DNA of 64,000 nucleotides from DASUPK01 sp963848955 (GCA_963848955.1 CAWKFQ010000019.1:1-64000); one strand, 5' to 3'. Positions 28,013 to 38,035 are shown, counted from the stretch's first letter. Notes: generated from the sequence alone by a model not told the origin. Translations and numbers: made by a program.

Positions 28013-29384
28013 AGAATCGGCAGGAACTGCTCGATCTCGTACGGAGTGACCCGGACCCGGTAGTCCTCCCACTCCTGCCGCTTGATCTCGATGAAGCGGT
28101 TGAAAGCGTGCTCGCCCAGGGTCCGCAGCACCAGCTCGGATTCCGCGGCGAGTTCGATCGCCTCTCCGAGGGTCTCGGGAAGCTGCTCGATGCCGCGCCG
28201 CTGGCGCTCCTCCGGGGTCAGGTGGTAGAGGTTCTGCTCCATCGGCTCCGGCAGCTGGTAGCCGTGCTCGATGCCCTCGAGGCCTGCGTGCAGCATCCCG
28301 GCGAAGCAGAGGTAGGGGTTGCAGGCTGGGTCGGGGCAGCGCATCTCCGCTCGGGTCGCCTGCTCCTTGCCCGGGTGGTAGAGGGGAACGCGGATCAGCG
28401 CCGATCGGTTGCGGCGCGACCAGGACAGGTAGACGGGCGCCTCGTAGCCCGGTACCAGGCGCTTGTAGGAGTTGACCCACTGGGCGAAGAGCGGAGCGAG
28501 ATCTCCCGCGCGTGCTTGAGCTGTCCGGCGATGAACGCCTTGGCGGTGTCGGAGAGGAAGTACTGGTCGTCGGCGTCGAAGAAGGCGTTCTTGCCGTCCT
28601 TGGAGAGCGACTGGTGGACGTGCATCCCCGAGCCGTTCTCTCCCTCGAGCGGCTTCGGCATGAAGGTGGCGTACCACCCGTACTTCATCGCGTATTCCTT
28701 GACCGTGATCCGGTAGGTCATGCAGTCATCGGACATCGCGAGCGCGCCCTTGTAGCGCATGTCCACCTCGTGCTGGGAGGGACCGACCTCGTGGTGGGTG
28801 TACTCGACGTGGATGCCGAGCTGCTCCAGGGCGAGCACGGTCTCCCGGCGCACGTCAGAGCCGGCGTCCAGCGTGGTCAGGTCGAAGTAGCCGCCCTCGT
28901 CGAGCACCTCGGGCATCCCGTCCTCTGGGTTGGCCGATTTGAAGTAGAAATACTCGAGCTCGGGGCCGATGAAGAAGTCGTCGAAGCCCATCTCCGTGGC
29001 CCGCTCGAGCGCCCTCTTCATGATCCAGCGCGGGTCGCCCTCATAGGGATCGCCGCCCGGGACCCGGATGTCGCAGATCATGCGGGCAGTGCGATTGGTT
29101 TCCTCGACCCGCCACGGGATCATGCGGAGCGTCGTCGGGTCCGGCACGGCGATCATGTCGGACTCCTCGATCGGATTGAAGCCGGTGATCGAGGAACCGT
29201 CGAATCCCATGCCGCCCTCGAAGGCGTCATCGAGCTCGGCGGCATGGATCGAGAAGCTCTTCAGCTGCCCGAGCAGATCGGTGAACCAGAGGCGAACGAA
29301 GCGGACGTCGTTCTCCTCGCAGTACGCGATCGCCTCCTTGGCATCGGTCGCGACAACGTCCTTGGTCCCCGTCGAAGCAGCCAT
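28009..29384 (-). CDS. glnA: Glutamine synthetase, type I (one frameshift)
   Basis: ATP-dependent glutamate-ammonia ligase, about 458 residues once a missing base near 28500 is restored. Motifs: beta-grasp DVRFVRLWFTDLLGQLKSF, substrate loop GMGFDGSSITGFNPIEESD, metal ligands in FFIGPELEYFYF and VEYTHHEVGPSQHEV, KPLEGENGSGMHVHQSL (His, Glu), then after the break NSYKRLVPGYEAPVYLSWSR, SALIRVPLYHPGKE (ATP site), EMRCPDPACNPYLCFAGML. There is no obvious adenylylation Tyr (NLYHLTPEE lies near). TAAGTT lies 8 nt before the ATG at 29384, chosen over an ATG at 29405. A TTACG-N3-CGTAA palindrome lies about 82 bp upstream. Confidence 0.94.
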
Positions 29385-29463
29385 GGAGCGGAAACTTACC
29401 GCCATGGCATCCAACCCGGCCCGGCGGTCGTACCAGAGTGCAGAAACTCGAATTGGGCTGTAC

Positions 29464-29480
29464 ACTTACGAGGCGTAAGT
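29464..29480. promoter_or_regulatory. ACTTACG-AGG-CGTAAGT palindrome between glnA and CMD genes
   Basis: A perfect 7-bp inverted repeat (29464-29470 and 29474-29480) around AGG. The inner TTACG...CGTAA matches the site upstream of pckG (12646-12658) in half-site and spacing. It lies between the divergent starts at 29384 (glnA) and 29529 (CMD), so one regulator could act on both. The actinobacterial GlnR box is different (GTNAC-N6-GNAAC), so this is not a GlnR site. Confidence 0.55.
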
Positions 29481-29528
29481 AACCGGCTAAAAGTAAAGTA
29501 AGCCCTTTGTAAATGGCGGATTGAGGAA

Positions 29529-30095
29529 ATGACCGTAAAGACAGACGTCAGTCGCTTCCACATCCACGACGAGCTCACGGCTCCGGACGGAAGCGCCCCC
29601 CTTATCAAGAGCATTCAGACGGCCGGCGGCGCCGTCTCCAAGTTCATCGGCGTGCTCGCCGAGTCCCCCGCCGCCCTGCGCGGCTACACCCGCCTTCGCA
29701 CCGAGCTTCGCTCGAGCAAGCTCCCTCGCGCCACCCGCGAGCGCATCGGCCTTGCGGTGGCTGAGTATCGGAACGACCCCTACACCCTGACCCAGTACGC
29801 CCGCACAGCGCGGGTCGCCGGGCTCGGCCTCGACGAGGTCGCCCGGGCGCGCAACTTCACCTCCTCGGACGAGAAGGAGGCGGCGTTGCTGACGCTGTTG
29901 CGCGAGACCCTCAACCACTCCGAGCGTCCTCCCCACCACCTGGTCGAGGAGGCGCGAGAGGCTGGATGGAGCGACGAGGAGATCCTCGACGCGGTCGCGG
30001 AGGTCGCGCTCGCCGAGTTCGAGAGCCTGTTCGCCTCAGTTGCGGCCCTGCCGCAGGAAGGCGATCCGGCTGTGCTGCGCGAAGCTGCCGCTTAG
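29529..30095 (+). CDS. CMD/AhpD-like protein lacking redox cysteines
   Basis: 188 residues. The carboxymuconolactone-decarboxylase-like helical fold is suggested by KLPRATRERIGLAVAEYRND (the family AhpD segment), DEVARARNFTSSDEKEAALL and SDEEILDAVAEVALAEFESL. In AhpD-type members the helix following the conserved Glu holds C-x-x-C and His; here the segment reads EYRNDPYTLTQYARTARVAG with no cysteine and no His, so peroxidase chemistry is unlikely. It starts after TTGAGGAA, 49 bp from the palindrome, and is divergent from glnA. Role unknown; perhaps a structural or regulatory homologue. Confidence 0.8.
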   Translation: MTVKTDVSRFHIHDELTAPDGSAPLIKSIQTAGGAVSKFIGVLAESPAALRGYTRLRTELRSSKLPRATRERIGLAVAEYRNDPYTLTQYARTARVAGLGLDEVARARNFTSSDEKEAALLTLLRETLNHSERPPHHLVEEAREAGWSDEEILDAVAEVALAEFESLFASVAALPQEGDPAVLREAAA

Positions 30096-30102
30096 CTGGC
30101 GA

Positions 30103-30564
30103 CTAGGCGGCGGGCGGCGTGACCGTCGCCTGGATCCGTCCGGAGCCGATCGCCAGGAAGCCGACGCGCTTCGCCGTCTTCTTGGTGAGGTCCCAGGCGT
30201 AGCCCCTGTGAAACGGGCCCCGGTCGATCACCGTCGCGGTCACGATGCGGCCCGCGTAGCTGAAGGTCACGAGCGTGCCGCAGGGGAGCCTCTTGTGGGC
30301 GACACCGATGGTCGTCGGCGTGAGGACGGTCCCGCAGGCCGTGGACTTGCCCCAGAAACCGGGGCCGTACCAGGTGGCGGCCTTGAAGACGGTCCAGCTC
30401 GGGGACGAGCTCGGCTGTGCCGTCGGCTCGGTCGGTGTGGTGGGGGTGGTGCCTCCCGGCACGCCGCTACCGCCCGTCTGCGCACCGGCGGCGGGCACTC
30501 CGACCCAGAACGCGGCGGCACACGCGATTCCTGCGACGGCACGAATTGTTCGCTTGCTCGTCAA
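30103..30564 (-). CDS. Secreted RlpA-like double-psi beta-barrel protein
   Basis: 153-residue exported cell-wall protein. Signal peptide MTSKRTIRAVAGIACAAAFW to about AGAQ; a Thr/Ser/Pro-rich spacer of some 25 residues; then an RlpA-like DPBB domain with KAATWYGPGFWGKSTACGT, IGVAHKRLPCGTLVTFSYAG and TATVIDRGPFHRGYAWDLT, the last including the D-R-G-P-F motif typical of RlpA. RlpA proteins cleave naked glycan strands or bind peptidoglycan. It lacks a SPOR domain. The TTG start at 30564 follows GAGGAAGG. An upstream c-di-AMP riboswitch (30577-30716) probably represses it at high c-di-AMP, as in other Actinobacteria. Confidence 0.88.
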   Translation of the reverse strand: MTSKRTIRAVAGIACAAAFWVGVPAAGAQTGGSGVPGGTTPTTPTEPTAQPSSSPSWTVFKAATWYGPGFWGKSTACGTVLTPTTIGVAHKRLPCGTLVTFSYAGRIVTATVIDRGPFHRGYAWDLTKKTAKRVGFLAIGSGRIQATVTPPAA

Positions 30565-30576
30565 ACCTTCCTCTTT

Positions 30577-30716
30577 CGTTGCTTACGGGGTTAGCTGACG
30601 GGCTCGCGCTGAAAGATCGCGCTACGCGGCGTACTGCCCGCGATTCGCCCCAACTTGTGGGTCCCCCGATCTCCGTCCTATGTCGTGGCGGAGATTCAGC
30701 GGAAGAACGCGCGGCA
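30577..30716 (-). promoter_or_regulatory. c-di-AMP riboswitch (ydaO-yuaA)
   Basis: The minus-strand RNA from about 30716 to 30577 contains the ydaO-yuaA core in order: CCGCTGAATCTCCG (P1/P2 5' side), GGAGATCGGGGGACCCA, GGGGCGAATC, then UUUCAGCGCGAG, CCGUCAGCUAACCCCGUAAGC at its 3' end. These match the highly conserved elements of the class: GGGGGACCCA, GGGGUGAAUC and the GUCAGCUAACCYCGUAAGC closing strand. It ends 13 nt before the TTG start of the RlpA-like gene, so it controls this gene. ydaO motifs turn off wall-hydrolase genes when c-di-AMP is high. Exact 5' boundary is approximate. Confidence 0.93.
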
Positions 30717-30822
30717 CACTAGCAGACCCCCGCAGGCCTTCCACCCACTTCTGGCATCGGATGTTTCTGGTCCCAACCTTCGGGTCGAATGGAATCGACC
30801 AGCACTTCATATGCTCCGCGCG

Positions 30823-31659
30823 ATGGCGGGAGCACTGGTCACCGGAGCGGGACGCGGCATGGGCCTCGAGATCGCCCGGCGGCTCATCGGCCGGGGATAC
30901 GAGGTCGCAGTGACCGACGTCGACGAGGCCAACACCTCCTCCGCGGCCGAGCAGCTCGGCCAGCGGGCCTGGGCACTGCCGCTCGACGTCACGGACACCG
31001 AGGCCGTCCGCGCCGCCGCCCGGCAGGTGGAGGAGCGATCGGGCTCACTCGACGTCTGGGTGAACAACGCCGGCATCCTGGTGACCGGCCTCGGCCACGA
31101 GCAGGAGGTCGACGTCTATCGGCGGCTGATCGAGGTGAACTACCTGGGAACGGTCAATGGCACGCTGGCGGCCATCGACCGGATGCGAAGCGGCGGACGC
31201 GGGCACATCATCAACCTGATCTCGCTCGCCGGCCTGGCTGCGGCGACGGGCATCATCGGCTACTCGGCCAGCAAGCACGCCTCGATCGCCTTCAGCCTTG
31301 GGATCGCCGCCGATCTGCGGCGCGACGGGCTCGGCGGCATCCAGATCTCGTGCGTCTGCCCGGACGGCGTCTGGACGCCGATGATCAACGACAAGCTCGA
31401 CGACCCGAACGACGCCCTCTCCTTCTCGGGCGTGATGCTGATGCCCGAGAATGTGGCCGAGCACGTCGAGGGCCTGCTCGACAAGCCCAAGCCGGTGCTC
31501 GCCATTCCACGCTGGCGGGGACAGTTCGCCCGCTTCTTCGACCGCCATCCGAAGCTCTCGCTCAGGCTCACCCCGCTGTTCATGCGCGACGCGGTACGGC
31601 GCCAGCGCGCGTTCAAGAAGAAGGTCCAGTCGGGCGAGTGGCCTCCGAAGTCCCGCTGA
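30823..31659 (+). CDS. Short-chain dehydrogenase/reductase
   Basis: 278-residue classical SDR. It contains the NAD(P)-binding TGAGRGMGLEIARRL glycine loop at residues 6-20, DVTD, NNAG in WVNNAGILVTGLG, the catalytic Ser in LISLAGLAAATG, YSASKHASIAF (Y-x3-K), and a PDGVWTPM region. The C-terminal part is longer than typical, with a basic tail RRQRAFKKKVQSGE. TATGCT lies exactly 7 nt before the ATG at 30823, so this start is preferred to the ATG at 30811. Substrate unknown; the gene is followed after 56 bp by a methyltransferase. Confidence 0.92.
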   Translation: MAGALVTGAGRGMGLEIARRLIGRGYEVAVTDVDEANTSSAAEQLGQRAWALPLDVTDTEAVRAAARQVEERSGSLDVWVNNAGILVTGLGHEQEVDVYRRLIEVNYLGTVNGTLAAIDRMRSGGRGHIINLISLAGLAAATGIIGYSASKHASIAFSLGIAADLRRDGLGGIQISCVCPDGVWTPMINDKLDDPNDALSFSGVMLMPENVAEHVEGLLDKPKPVLAIPRWRGQFARFFDRHPKLSLRLTPLFMRDAVRRQRAFKKKVQSGEWPPKSR

Positions 31660-31715
31660 GGGGATCTCACGACCCCGGCACCCGAGCCGGGCGTTTCCAC
31701 ACCGTCCGGGAGCCG

Positions 31716-32294
31716 ATGCCCCTCTCCGCGTGGCTACGCTACCCGGCTGCCTGGTGGCGGGCGAGACGCGGCAGGATGCCCGAACGGCCGTGGATCGTGC
31801 CCGCCGCGATCGGCTTCCTACGGCGGCGGATCCGATCCGACTGGTCTGTGCTCGAGCTCGGCGCGGGGCGCTCCACCCAGTGGTTCGCCCGGCGCGCAGA
31901 GACGGTGTTGAGCTTCGAGGACAACGAGTTCTGGGCCGACCAGACACGCGAGCGGCTGCGCGAGCTCGGGCTGTCGAACGTCGACCTCCGCCAGTTGCCC
32001 GTGGAAGGGTTCGAGAATGAGGTCGACCTCCTGCCGGAGTCCTCTTTCGACCTGGTGGTCGTGGACTTCCTCGAAGCCCCGGCCGTGACACGGATCGACG
32101 TGTTGAAACCGGCAATGAAGAAGGTGCAGCCCGGCGGCTTGCTGGTGCTCGACGATTCGGATCGGCCCGGCTACGCCGAGGCGTTCGAGCAGCTCGCCGG
32201 CTGGCAGTTCCGGAAGTTCGTCGGAGTGAAGGACGGCTGGCCGGAAGCCTGCGAGACGGGCATCTTCCAACGGCCGCTCGACCGTCCTGCCTAA
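31716..32294 (+). CDS. Class I SAM-dependent methyltransferase
   Basis: 192 residues. Rossmann-type motif I is SVLELGAGRSTQWFARRAET, with the acidic end of strand 2 in VLSFEDNEFWADQTRERLRE, motif IV-like DLVVVDFLEAPAV, post-motif LKPAMKKVQPGGLLVLDDSD and GWPEACETGIFQRP. This is the FkbM-like/'class I SAM methyltransferase' arrangement often seen near glycosyl genes, but no substrate can be named. The ATG at 31716 has GGGAG six nt upstream. Ends 44 bp before a hairpin shared with rnpB. Confidence 0.82.
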   Translation: MPLSAWLRYPAAWWRARRGRMPERPWIVPAAIGFLRRRIRSDWSVLELGAGRSTQWFARRAETVLSFEDNEFWADQTRERLRELGLSNVDLRQLPVEGFENEVDLLPESSFDLVVVDFLEAPAVTRIDVLKPAMKKVQPGGLLVLDDSDRPGYAEAFEQLAGWQFRKFVGVKDGWPEACETGIFQRPLDRPA

Positions 32295-32337
32295 AGCGGC
32301 TCCTGCCAGCAAAAGTCAGGACGGTCCCCGCCAAATA

Positions 32338-32363
32338 GAAGAGGCCCCTTGCGGGGCCTCTTC
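32338..32363. terminator. Bidirectional terminator between methyltransferase and rnpB
   Basis: GAAGAGGCCCC (32338-32348), loop TTGC, GGGGCCTCTTC (32353-32363): a perfect 11-bp stem with a 4-nt loop. On the minus strand it begins just after the rnpB 3' end and is followed by TATTTGG, a weak T-tract. On the plus strand it lies downstream of the methyltransferase gene. It is probably the rnpB transcript end. Confidence 0.8.
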
Positions 32364-32367
32364 CTTA

Positions 32368-32697
<330 letters not shown>

Positions 32698-32919
32698 CCC
32701 TCAAGGATAGTCCGAATCGGCGGTTCCGCGGAACGGCTTCTCCCAGTTTTCGAGCGCACATCGAGGCCTGGGTCGACGGCCTGGGACCAAAAACTAGGGC
32801 GCCTGACTGGAGTGCCGACTTTGGTGGATCTTTTGGGACCGGCGCTCTCCCTGTTGTGTAATCCCGGTAAGACCTCACGGTCTCAGTCTCGACTCACTAG
32901 GGAGAAGAAGACCCCAAGG
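32698..32919. promoter_or_regulatory. Divergent promoter region, rnpB and secreted dehydrogenase gene
   Basis: 222 bp without a gene. It contains the rnpB -10 box TATCCT (minus, 32704-32709). Toward the plus-strand gene there is GGGAGAAG at 32900-32907 before the ATG at 32920, an acceptable Shine-Dalgarno sequence. No other coding or structured element was recognised. Confidence 0.5.
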
Positions 32920-35900
32920 ATGCGCAGTCTCCGCAAATTCGCGTGCCTGGTTGCTGCCATCGTCGTCATCCCGAGCTTCTTCCCCAGCCAGGATCGGGCC
33001 GCCGCGGACACCTTCAACGACCCAGGGTTCGCGACCGAGAGGGTCGCCACCCTGCCGCCCTTCACCCTGGTCGGCATGGCCTTCGCCCCGGACGGGCGCA
33101 TGTTCGTGTGGCAGAAGAACGGCATCGTTCGAGTGATCAAGAACGGGCAGCTGCTGCCCACGCCGTTCATCGACCTGAGTGCCAAGGTCAACACGTTTGA
33201 CGACCGCGGGTTCTGGGGCCTGGCGTTCGACCCGCAGTTCGCCAGCAACGGTCGTGTGTACATGAGCTACACGTTCGAGAGCGCCGGCAACCCCAACGAC
33301 AGCGGGGCTCGAACGTCCCGACTCACGCGGGTCACGGTCGACCCCGCCAATCCGGATATCGCCCTGCCGGGGAGCGAGGTGGTGATCCTTGGCAGCATCG
33401 GAACCCCACCGTGCAGCGCCCAGCCCGCCAGCGCCGACTGCATCTCGGCCGACAGCGGCACTCATACGCTGGGGTCGCTTCATTTCGCAAGCGATGGGAC
33501 GCTGTTCGTCGGCATCGGGGACGGCGCCGGAGGGGATAGCGTTGATCCGAGTGCCCTGCGCGCCCAGGACCTGAATAGCCCTAACGGCAAGATCCTGCGA
33601 ATCAGGCCCGACGGATCGGCGCCATCGGACAACCCGTTCTATGACGGCACGAATTCCTGGCGATCGAGGGTCTGGCAGTACGGGGTTCGCAACCCATTCG
33701 GGTTCTCATTGCAACCGGAGACTCAGGAGGTCTACCTGGGGGATGTCGGTTGGAACACCTGGGAGGAGGTCGACCATGGCCCCGCCGGAACGAACTTCGG
33801 CTGGCCGTGCTACGAGGGGAACGGTCCGCAGCCGGCCTACCAGGCCCAGTTCGGGCAGTGCGCCCTGCTGCCGGCCAGCTCGGTGACTCCGCCGTTCTTC
33901 ACGTACAACCACGGCAGCGGCTCCGCGGTGATCGGCGGCCCGTTCTACACGGACACGGTGTATCCGCAGGAGTACTGGGACAACTTCTTCTTCGCCGACT
34001 ACTCAGGGAACTTCATCCAGCGGGTGGTGCTCGACGCCAACCATCAGCCGGTCTCGGTGAGCCATTCGCAACCGATGTCGCTGGCCCGGTCTCTCTTTCG
34101 CTCGGTCCCGACGGAATGATCTACTACCTCTCGTTCACGACGGGCGAGGTACGACGCATCCGGTACAACGGACCCGTCGCAAAGGCGGCGGCCAGTCCGA
34201 CCTTCGGATACTCGCCCCTCTCGGTGTCGTTCTCGAGCGCCGGCTCGGTCAACCCTGGAGGGGGGCCGCTCTCCTACCTGTGGGACTTCGGAGACGGCAC
34301 GACCTCGACCGCCGCCAATCCGTCACATACCTACACGGCGGCGGCGGTCAGGACGTTCACCGCTCGGCTCACGGTGACCAACCAGTCCGGCCTGTCGTCG
34401 ACGGACGTGGTCCCTGTAACCGTCGGCAGCGTCCCGCCCACACCGACGATCTCCGCCCCGGCCGACGGCAGCACGGTGCTTCCCGGACAGAACGTCACGT
34501 ACCGGGGGTCAGCGACCGATCCGGAAGACGGAACATTGCCGGCGATCCGCCCTGCAGTGGACGGTGCTGCTCCATCACAACACCCACGTCCACACCTTCG
34601 TGGAGGGAACCGGCGATCAGGGGAGCTTCGTGGTGGAGGACCACGGGCCGATCGGAAGCTTCTGCTACGAGATCATCCTCACCGCCACGGACAGCAGCGG
34701 GCTGAAGGCCAGCACCAGCGTCAACCTCCCGGTTGGTAGCGACACATCGCCGCCGTCGGCGCCGACCGGCTTGACCGCGACCGCGGCCGGCACGACCGGG
34801 ATCGATCTGAGCTGGCCGGCCTCGACCGACAACGTCGGCGTCAGCCGGCTACCGGGTCGAGCGCTGCCAGGGCGCCGGCTGCACCAACTTCGCCCAGATC
34901 GCCACGCCCACGGCCACCACCTACGGCGACACCGGCCTGTCGCCCTCGACCACATACCGCTACCGGGTCCGGGCGGTCGATCCCTCCGGCAACCTCGGCG
35001 GCTATTCGACGGTCGCCGAGGCCACCACCGGCGCCGCTCCGCCCACGCCTCCGGGCCTGGTCGGAGCCTGGGCGTTCAGCGAGGGACTCGGCACCACCAC
35101 CGCCGATGCCTCGGGCAACGGCAACTCCGGCACCCTCACGGGCGCCAGCTGGACGACCCTGGGCCGCTACGGCAACGCTCTGAGCTTCAACGGCGCCAAC
35201 AGCCAGGTCCGGGTCGCGGATTCGACCTCGCTCGACCTGACCTCGGCGATGACCCTCTCGGCCTGGATCCAGCCGACGGCCAGCCAGAACGGCTGGCGGA
35301 CCATCCTCCAGCACCAGCCCGACGCCTACTTCCTGAACGCCAGCAACAGCGACGGGCCGCTCCGGCCCTCGGGCGGCGGCACCCTCGGCGGAAACACCCA
35401 GTATCTGAGCGGGCCGACGGCCAGCCCGGTCAACGCCTGGACCTACGTGGCCTTCACCTACGACGGCGCTCACCATGCGGCTCTACATCAACGGCACCCA
35501 GGTCGCGAGCCGCGCCGCATCCGGAGCCATCCAGACCACCGACAGCCCGCTCTGGATCGGCGGCAACAGCCCCTACGGCGAGTACTTCCAGGGGCTGATC
35601 GACGAGGTCCGCGTCTACAACCGGGCGCTCACCCAGACCGAGATCCAGGCCGACAGGGACGCGTCCATTGTGCCCACGGCTCCCGATGGTGCGCCGCCCT
35701 CGGCGCCCTCCGGGCTCTCGGCCACCGCGGTCAGCAACGGCCGGATCGACCTCGGCTGGACGGCCTCCACCGACAACATCGGCGTCGCCGGCTACCGGGT
35801 CGAGCGCTGCCAGGGCACCGGCTGCACCAACTTCGCCCAGGTTGGGACGCCCACCGCGACCGAGCTACAGCGACACCGGCCTGGCGCCCTCGACCACCTA

Positions 35901-37826
35901 CCGCTACCAGGTGCGCGCGGTGGACGGCGCGGGGAACCTGAGTCCCTACTCCGCGATCGCCACGGCGACCACACCGGCGGCTGCCGACACGACGCCCCCC
36001 ACGGCGCCCTCCGGGCTCTCGGCCACCGCGGTCAGCAGCAGCCGGATCGATTCGAGCTGGACGGCCTCCACCGACAACACCGGCGTCGCCGGCTACCGGA
36101 TAGAGCGCTGCCAGGGCGCGACCTGCACCACCTTCGCCCAGGTCGGCACCCCCACGGCGACGAGCTACAGCGACACCGGCCTGGCGCCCTCGACCACCTA
36201 CCGCTACCAGGTGCGCGCGGTGGATGGCGCGGGGAACCTGAGTCCCTACTCCGCGATCGCCACCGCGACCACCCCGGCGGGCGCCGACACGACGCCGCCA
36301 TCGGCACCCACCGGGCTCTCGGCCACCGCGGTCAGCAGCAGCCGGATCGATTCGAGCTGGACGGCCTCCACCGACAACACCGGCGTCGCCGGCTACCGGG
36401 TCGAGCGCTGCCAGGGAACCAGCTGCACCAACTTCGCCCAGGTGGGGACGCCCACCGCGACCACTTACAGCAGCACGGGACTGCTGGCAAACACCAGCTA
36501 CCGCTTCCGGGTGCGAGCCGTCGACGCCGCGGGGAACCTGAGTCCCTACTCCGCCACCGTGACCGGTCGGACCCTCGCCAACGACACCACACGACCGACC
36601 GCTCCGACGGGGCTCGCCGCGGCCGCGGCGGGACCGACGGGGGTCAATCTCGGCTGGACGGCCTCGACCGACAACGTCGGGGTCACCGGCTACCGGGTCG
36701 AGCGCTGCCAGGGCACGGGCTGCACCAACTACGCCGAGATCGCCACGCCCACCGCGACCACCTACGGCGACACCGGCCTGTCGCCGTCGACCACCTACCG
36801 CTACCGGGTCCGGGCGGTCGACGCCGCCGGCAACCTCAGCACATACTCCAGTGTCGCCACGGCGACCACGCCAGCCGTTTTGGACACCTCGCCGCCGACC
36901 GACCCGACGGGGTTGACCGCGACCGCCGCCGGGTCCAGCCAGGTGGGGCTGAGCTGGACGGCCTCGACCGACAACGTCGGCGTCGCCGGCTATCGGGTCG
37001 AGCGCTGCCAGGGCACGGGCTGCACCAACTTCGCCCAGATCGCCACGCCCACCGCCACCACCTTCAGCGACACCGTCGTGGCGCCCTCGACCACCTACCG
37101 CTACCGGATCCGGGCGGTCAGATGCCTCCGCCAACCTCGAGTGGCTATTCCGCCGTCGCCGAGGCCACCACCGGCGCCGCCCCGCCCACCCCCGCGGGCC
37201 TGGTCGGGGCGTGGTCGTTCGCCGAGGGATCCGGCACCACCACCGCCGATGCCTCCGGCAATGGGAACGCCGGGACCTTGATCGGCGCCAGCTGGACGAC
37301 CCTGGGCCGCTACGGCAACGCTCTGAGCTTCAACGGCACCAACAGCCAGGTCCGGGTCGCGGATTCGACCTCGCTCGACCTGACCTCGGCGATGACCCTC
37401 TCGGCCTGGATCCAGCCGACGGCCGGCCAGAACGGCTGGCGGACCATCCTCCAGCACCAGCCCGACGCCTACTTCCTGAACGCCAGCAACAGTGACGGGC
37501 CGCTCCGGCCCTCGGGCGGCGGCACCCTCGGCGGAAACACCCAATATCTGGGCGGGCCGACGGCCAGCCCGGTCAACGCCTGGACCTACGTGGCCTTCAC
37601 CTACGACGGCCTCACCACGCGGCTCTACATCAACGGCACCCAGGTCGCGAGCCGCGCCGCATCCGGAGCCATCCAGACCACCGACAGCCCGCTCTGGATC
37701 GGCGGCAACAGCCCCTACGGCGAGTACTTCCAGGGGCTGATCGACGAGGTCCGCGTCTACAACCGGGCGCTCACCCAGACCGAGATCCAGGCCGACAGGG
37801 ACGCGCCGCTTCCCCTTGCCTTTTGA
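32920..37826 (+). CDS. Giant secreted sugar-dehydrogenase/PKD/FN3/LamG protein (six frameshifts)
   Basis: About 1,635 codons. Signal peptide MRSLRKFACLVAAIVVIPSF; then a PQQ-type glucose/sorbosone dehydrogenase beta-propeller (AFAPDGRMFVWQKNGIVRVI, RGFWGLAFDPQFASNGRVYM, DSGTHTLGSLHFASDGTLFV, WQYGVRNPFGFSLQPETQ, VGWNTWEEVDHGPAGTNFGW, GPFYTDTVYP); a PKD domain (GPLSYLWDFGDGTTSTAANP); an Ig-like region; one FN3 repeat; LamG (WSFAEG-type); five more FN3 repeats each with RVERCQG-x2-CTNFAQ; a second LamG near-identical to the first. Single-base breaks lie near 34060, 34545, 34846, 35468, 35870 and 37120. The 35468 break is confirmed by the intact second LamG copy. No sorting motif is visible, so it is probably released or wall-bound. 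Confidence 0.85.
34745..37180 (+). repeat. FN3 repeat array inside the giant secreted protein
   Basis: Six fibronectin type III-like units: 34745-35030, 35690-35975, 35990-36275, 36290-36575, 36590-36880 and 36890-37180, about 95 codons each. Each contains SAPTGLxATA, SWTASTDN-GVAGYRVERCQ, CTNFAQ-ATPTAT and STTYRYRVRAVDAAGNLSPY-like strands, with a conserved Cys pair (ERCQGxxC). The first unit is separated from the other five by a LamG domain. Close nucleotide identity of neighbouring units (for example 35990-36275 and 36290-36575) points to recent tandem duplication. Confidence 0.85.
35147..35662 (+). repeat. LamG direct repeat, copy 1
   Basis: About 515 bp nearly identical to 37290-37804, encoding GRYGNALSFNG, LTSAMTLSAWIQPT, NGWRTILQHQPDAYFLN and QGLIDEVRVYNRALTQTEIQ. 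Copy 1 has one extra base near 35468 (GGCGCTCACCATG against GGCCTCACCACG), which breaks its reading frame. Confidence 0.9.
37290..37804 (+). repeat. LamG direct repeat, copy 2
   Basis: About 515 bp, nearly identical to 35147-35662 at an offset of 2,143 bp (2,142 after the indel). This copy keeps an open frame to the end, followed by only a few residues and the stop at 37826, so it serves as the reference for the break in copy 1. Confidence 0.9.
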
Positions 37827-37855
37827 GCCGTTTCGGACCCGTCGCTGAGCTAGCG

Positions 37856-38035
37856 TCAGGCGAGCTGGGACCCGCAGGTCTTGCAACCTGAGGTCTCCAG
37901 CTCTCCGTGACACACCGGGCAGTCCGCCCGGCCACGAGCCGTCAGGCCCTCCCAGGCGCCGAGGATCTGATCTTCAAGCGTCACCTCGGACGGCTCGAAC
38001 AGGCGGACCTCGGATTCGACCGTAAGGACGGTCAC
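37856..38035 (-). CDS. Small zinc-ribbon protein coupled to lexA
   Basis: 59-residue protein, MTVLTVESEVRLFEPSEVTL then EDQILGAWEGLTARGRAD, ending in a zinc ribbon CPVCHGELETSGCKTCGSQL with C-x2-C and C-x2-C knuckles. The GTG start (38033-38035) overlaps the lexA stop (38032-38034) as GTGA, so it is the second gene of the lexA operon. Too short and GTG-started to be easily picked up by gene callers. It might be a SOS-linked regulatory or adaptor protein; function unknown. Confidence 0.8.
   Translation of the reverse strand: MTVLTVESEVRLFEPSEVTLEDQILGAWEGLTARGRADCPVCHGELETSGCKTCGSQLA

Noticed and set aside
29464..29480. GlnR box at glnA
   Set aside because: The site is a TTACG/CGTAA palindrome with 3-bp spacing; the GlnR box is GTNAC-N6-GNAAC.
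34745..37180. CRISPR-like array
   Set aside because: The repeats are about 285 bp coding FN3 units with gradual divergence, not short identical repeats with unique spacers.
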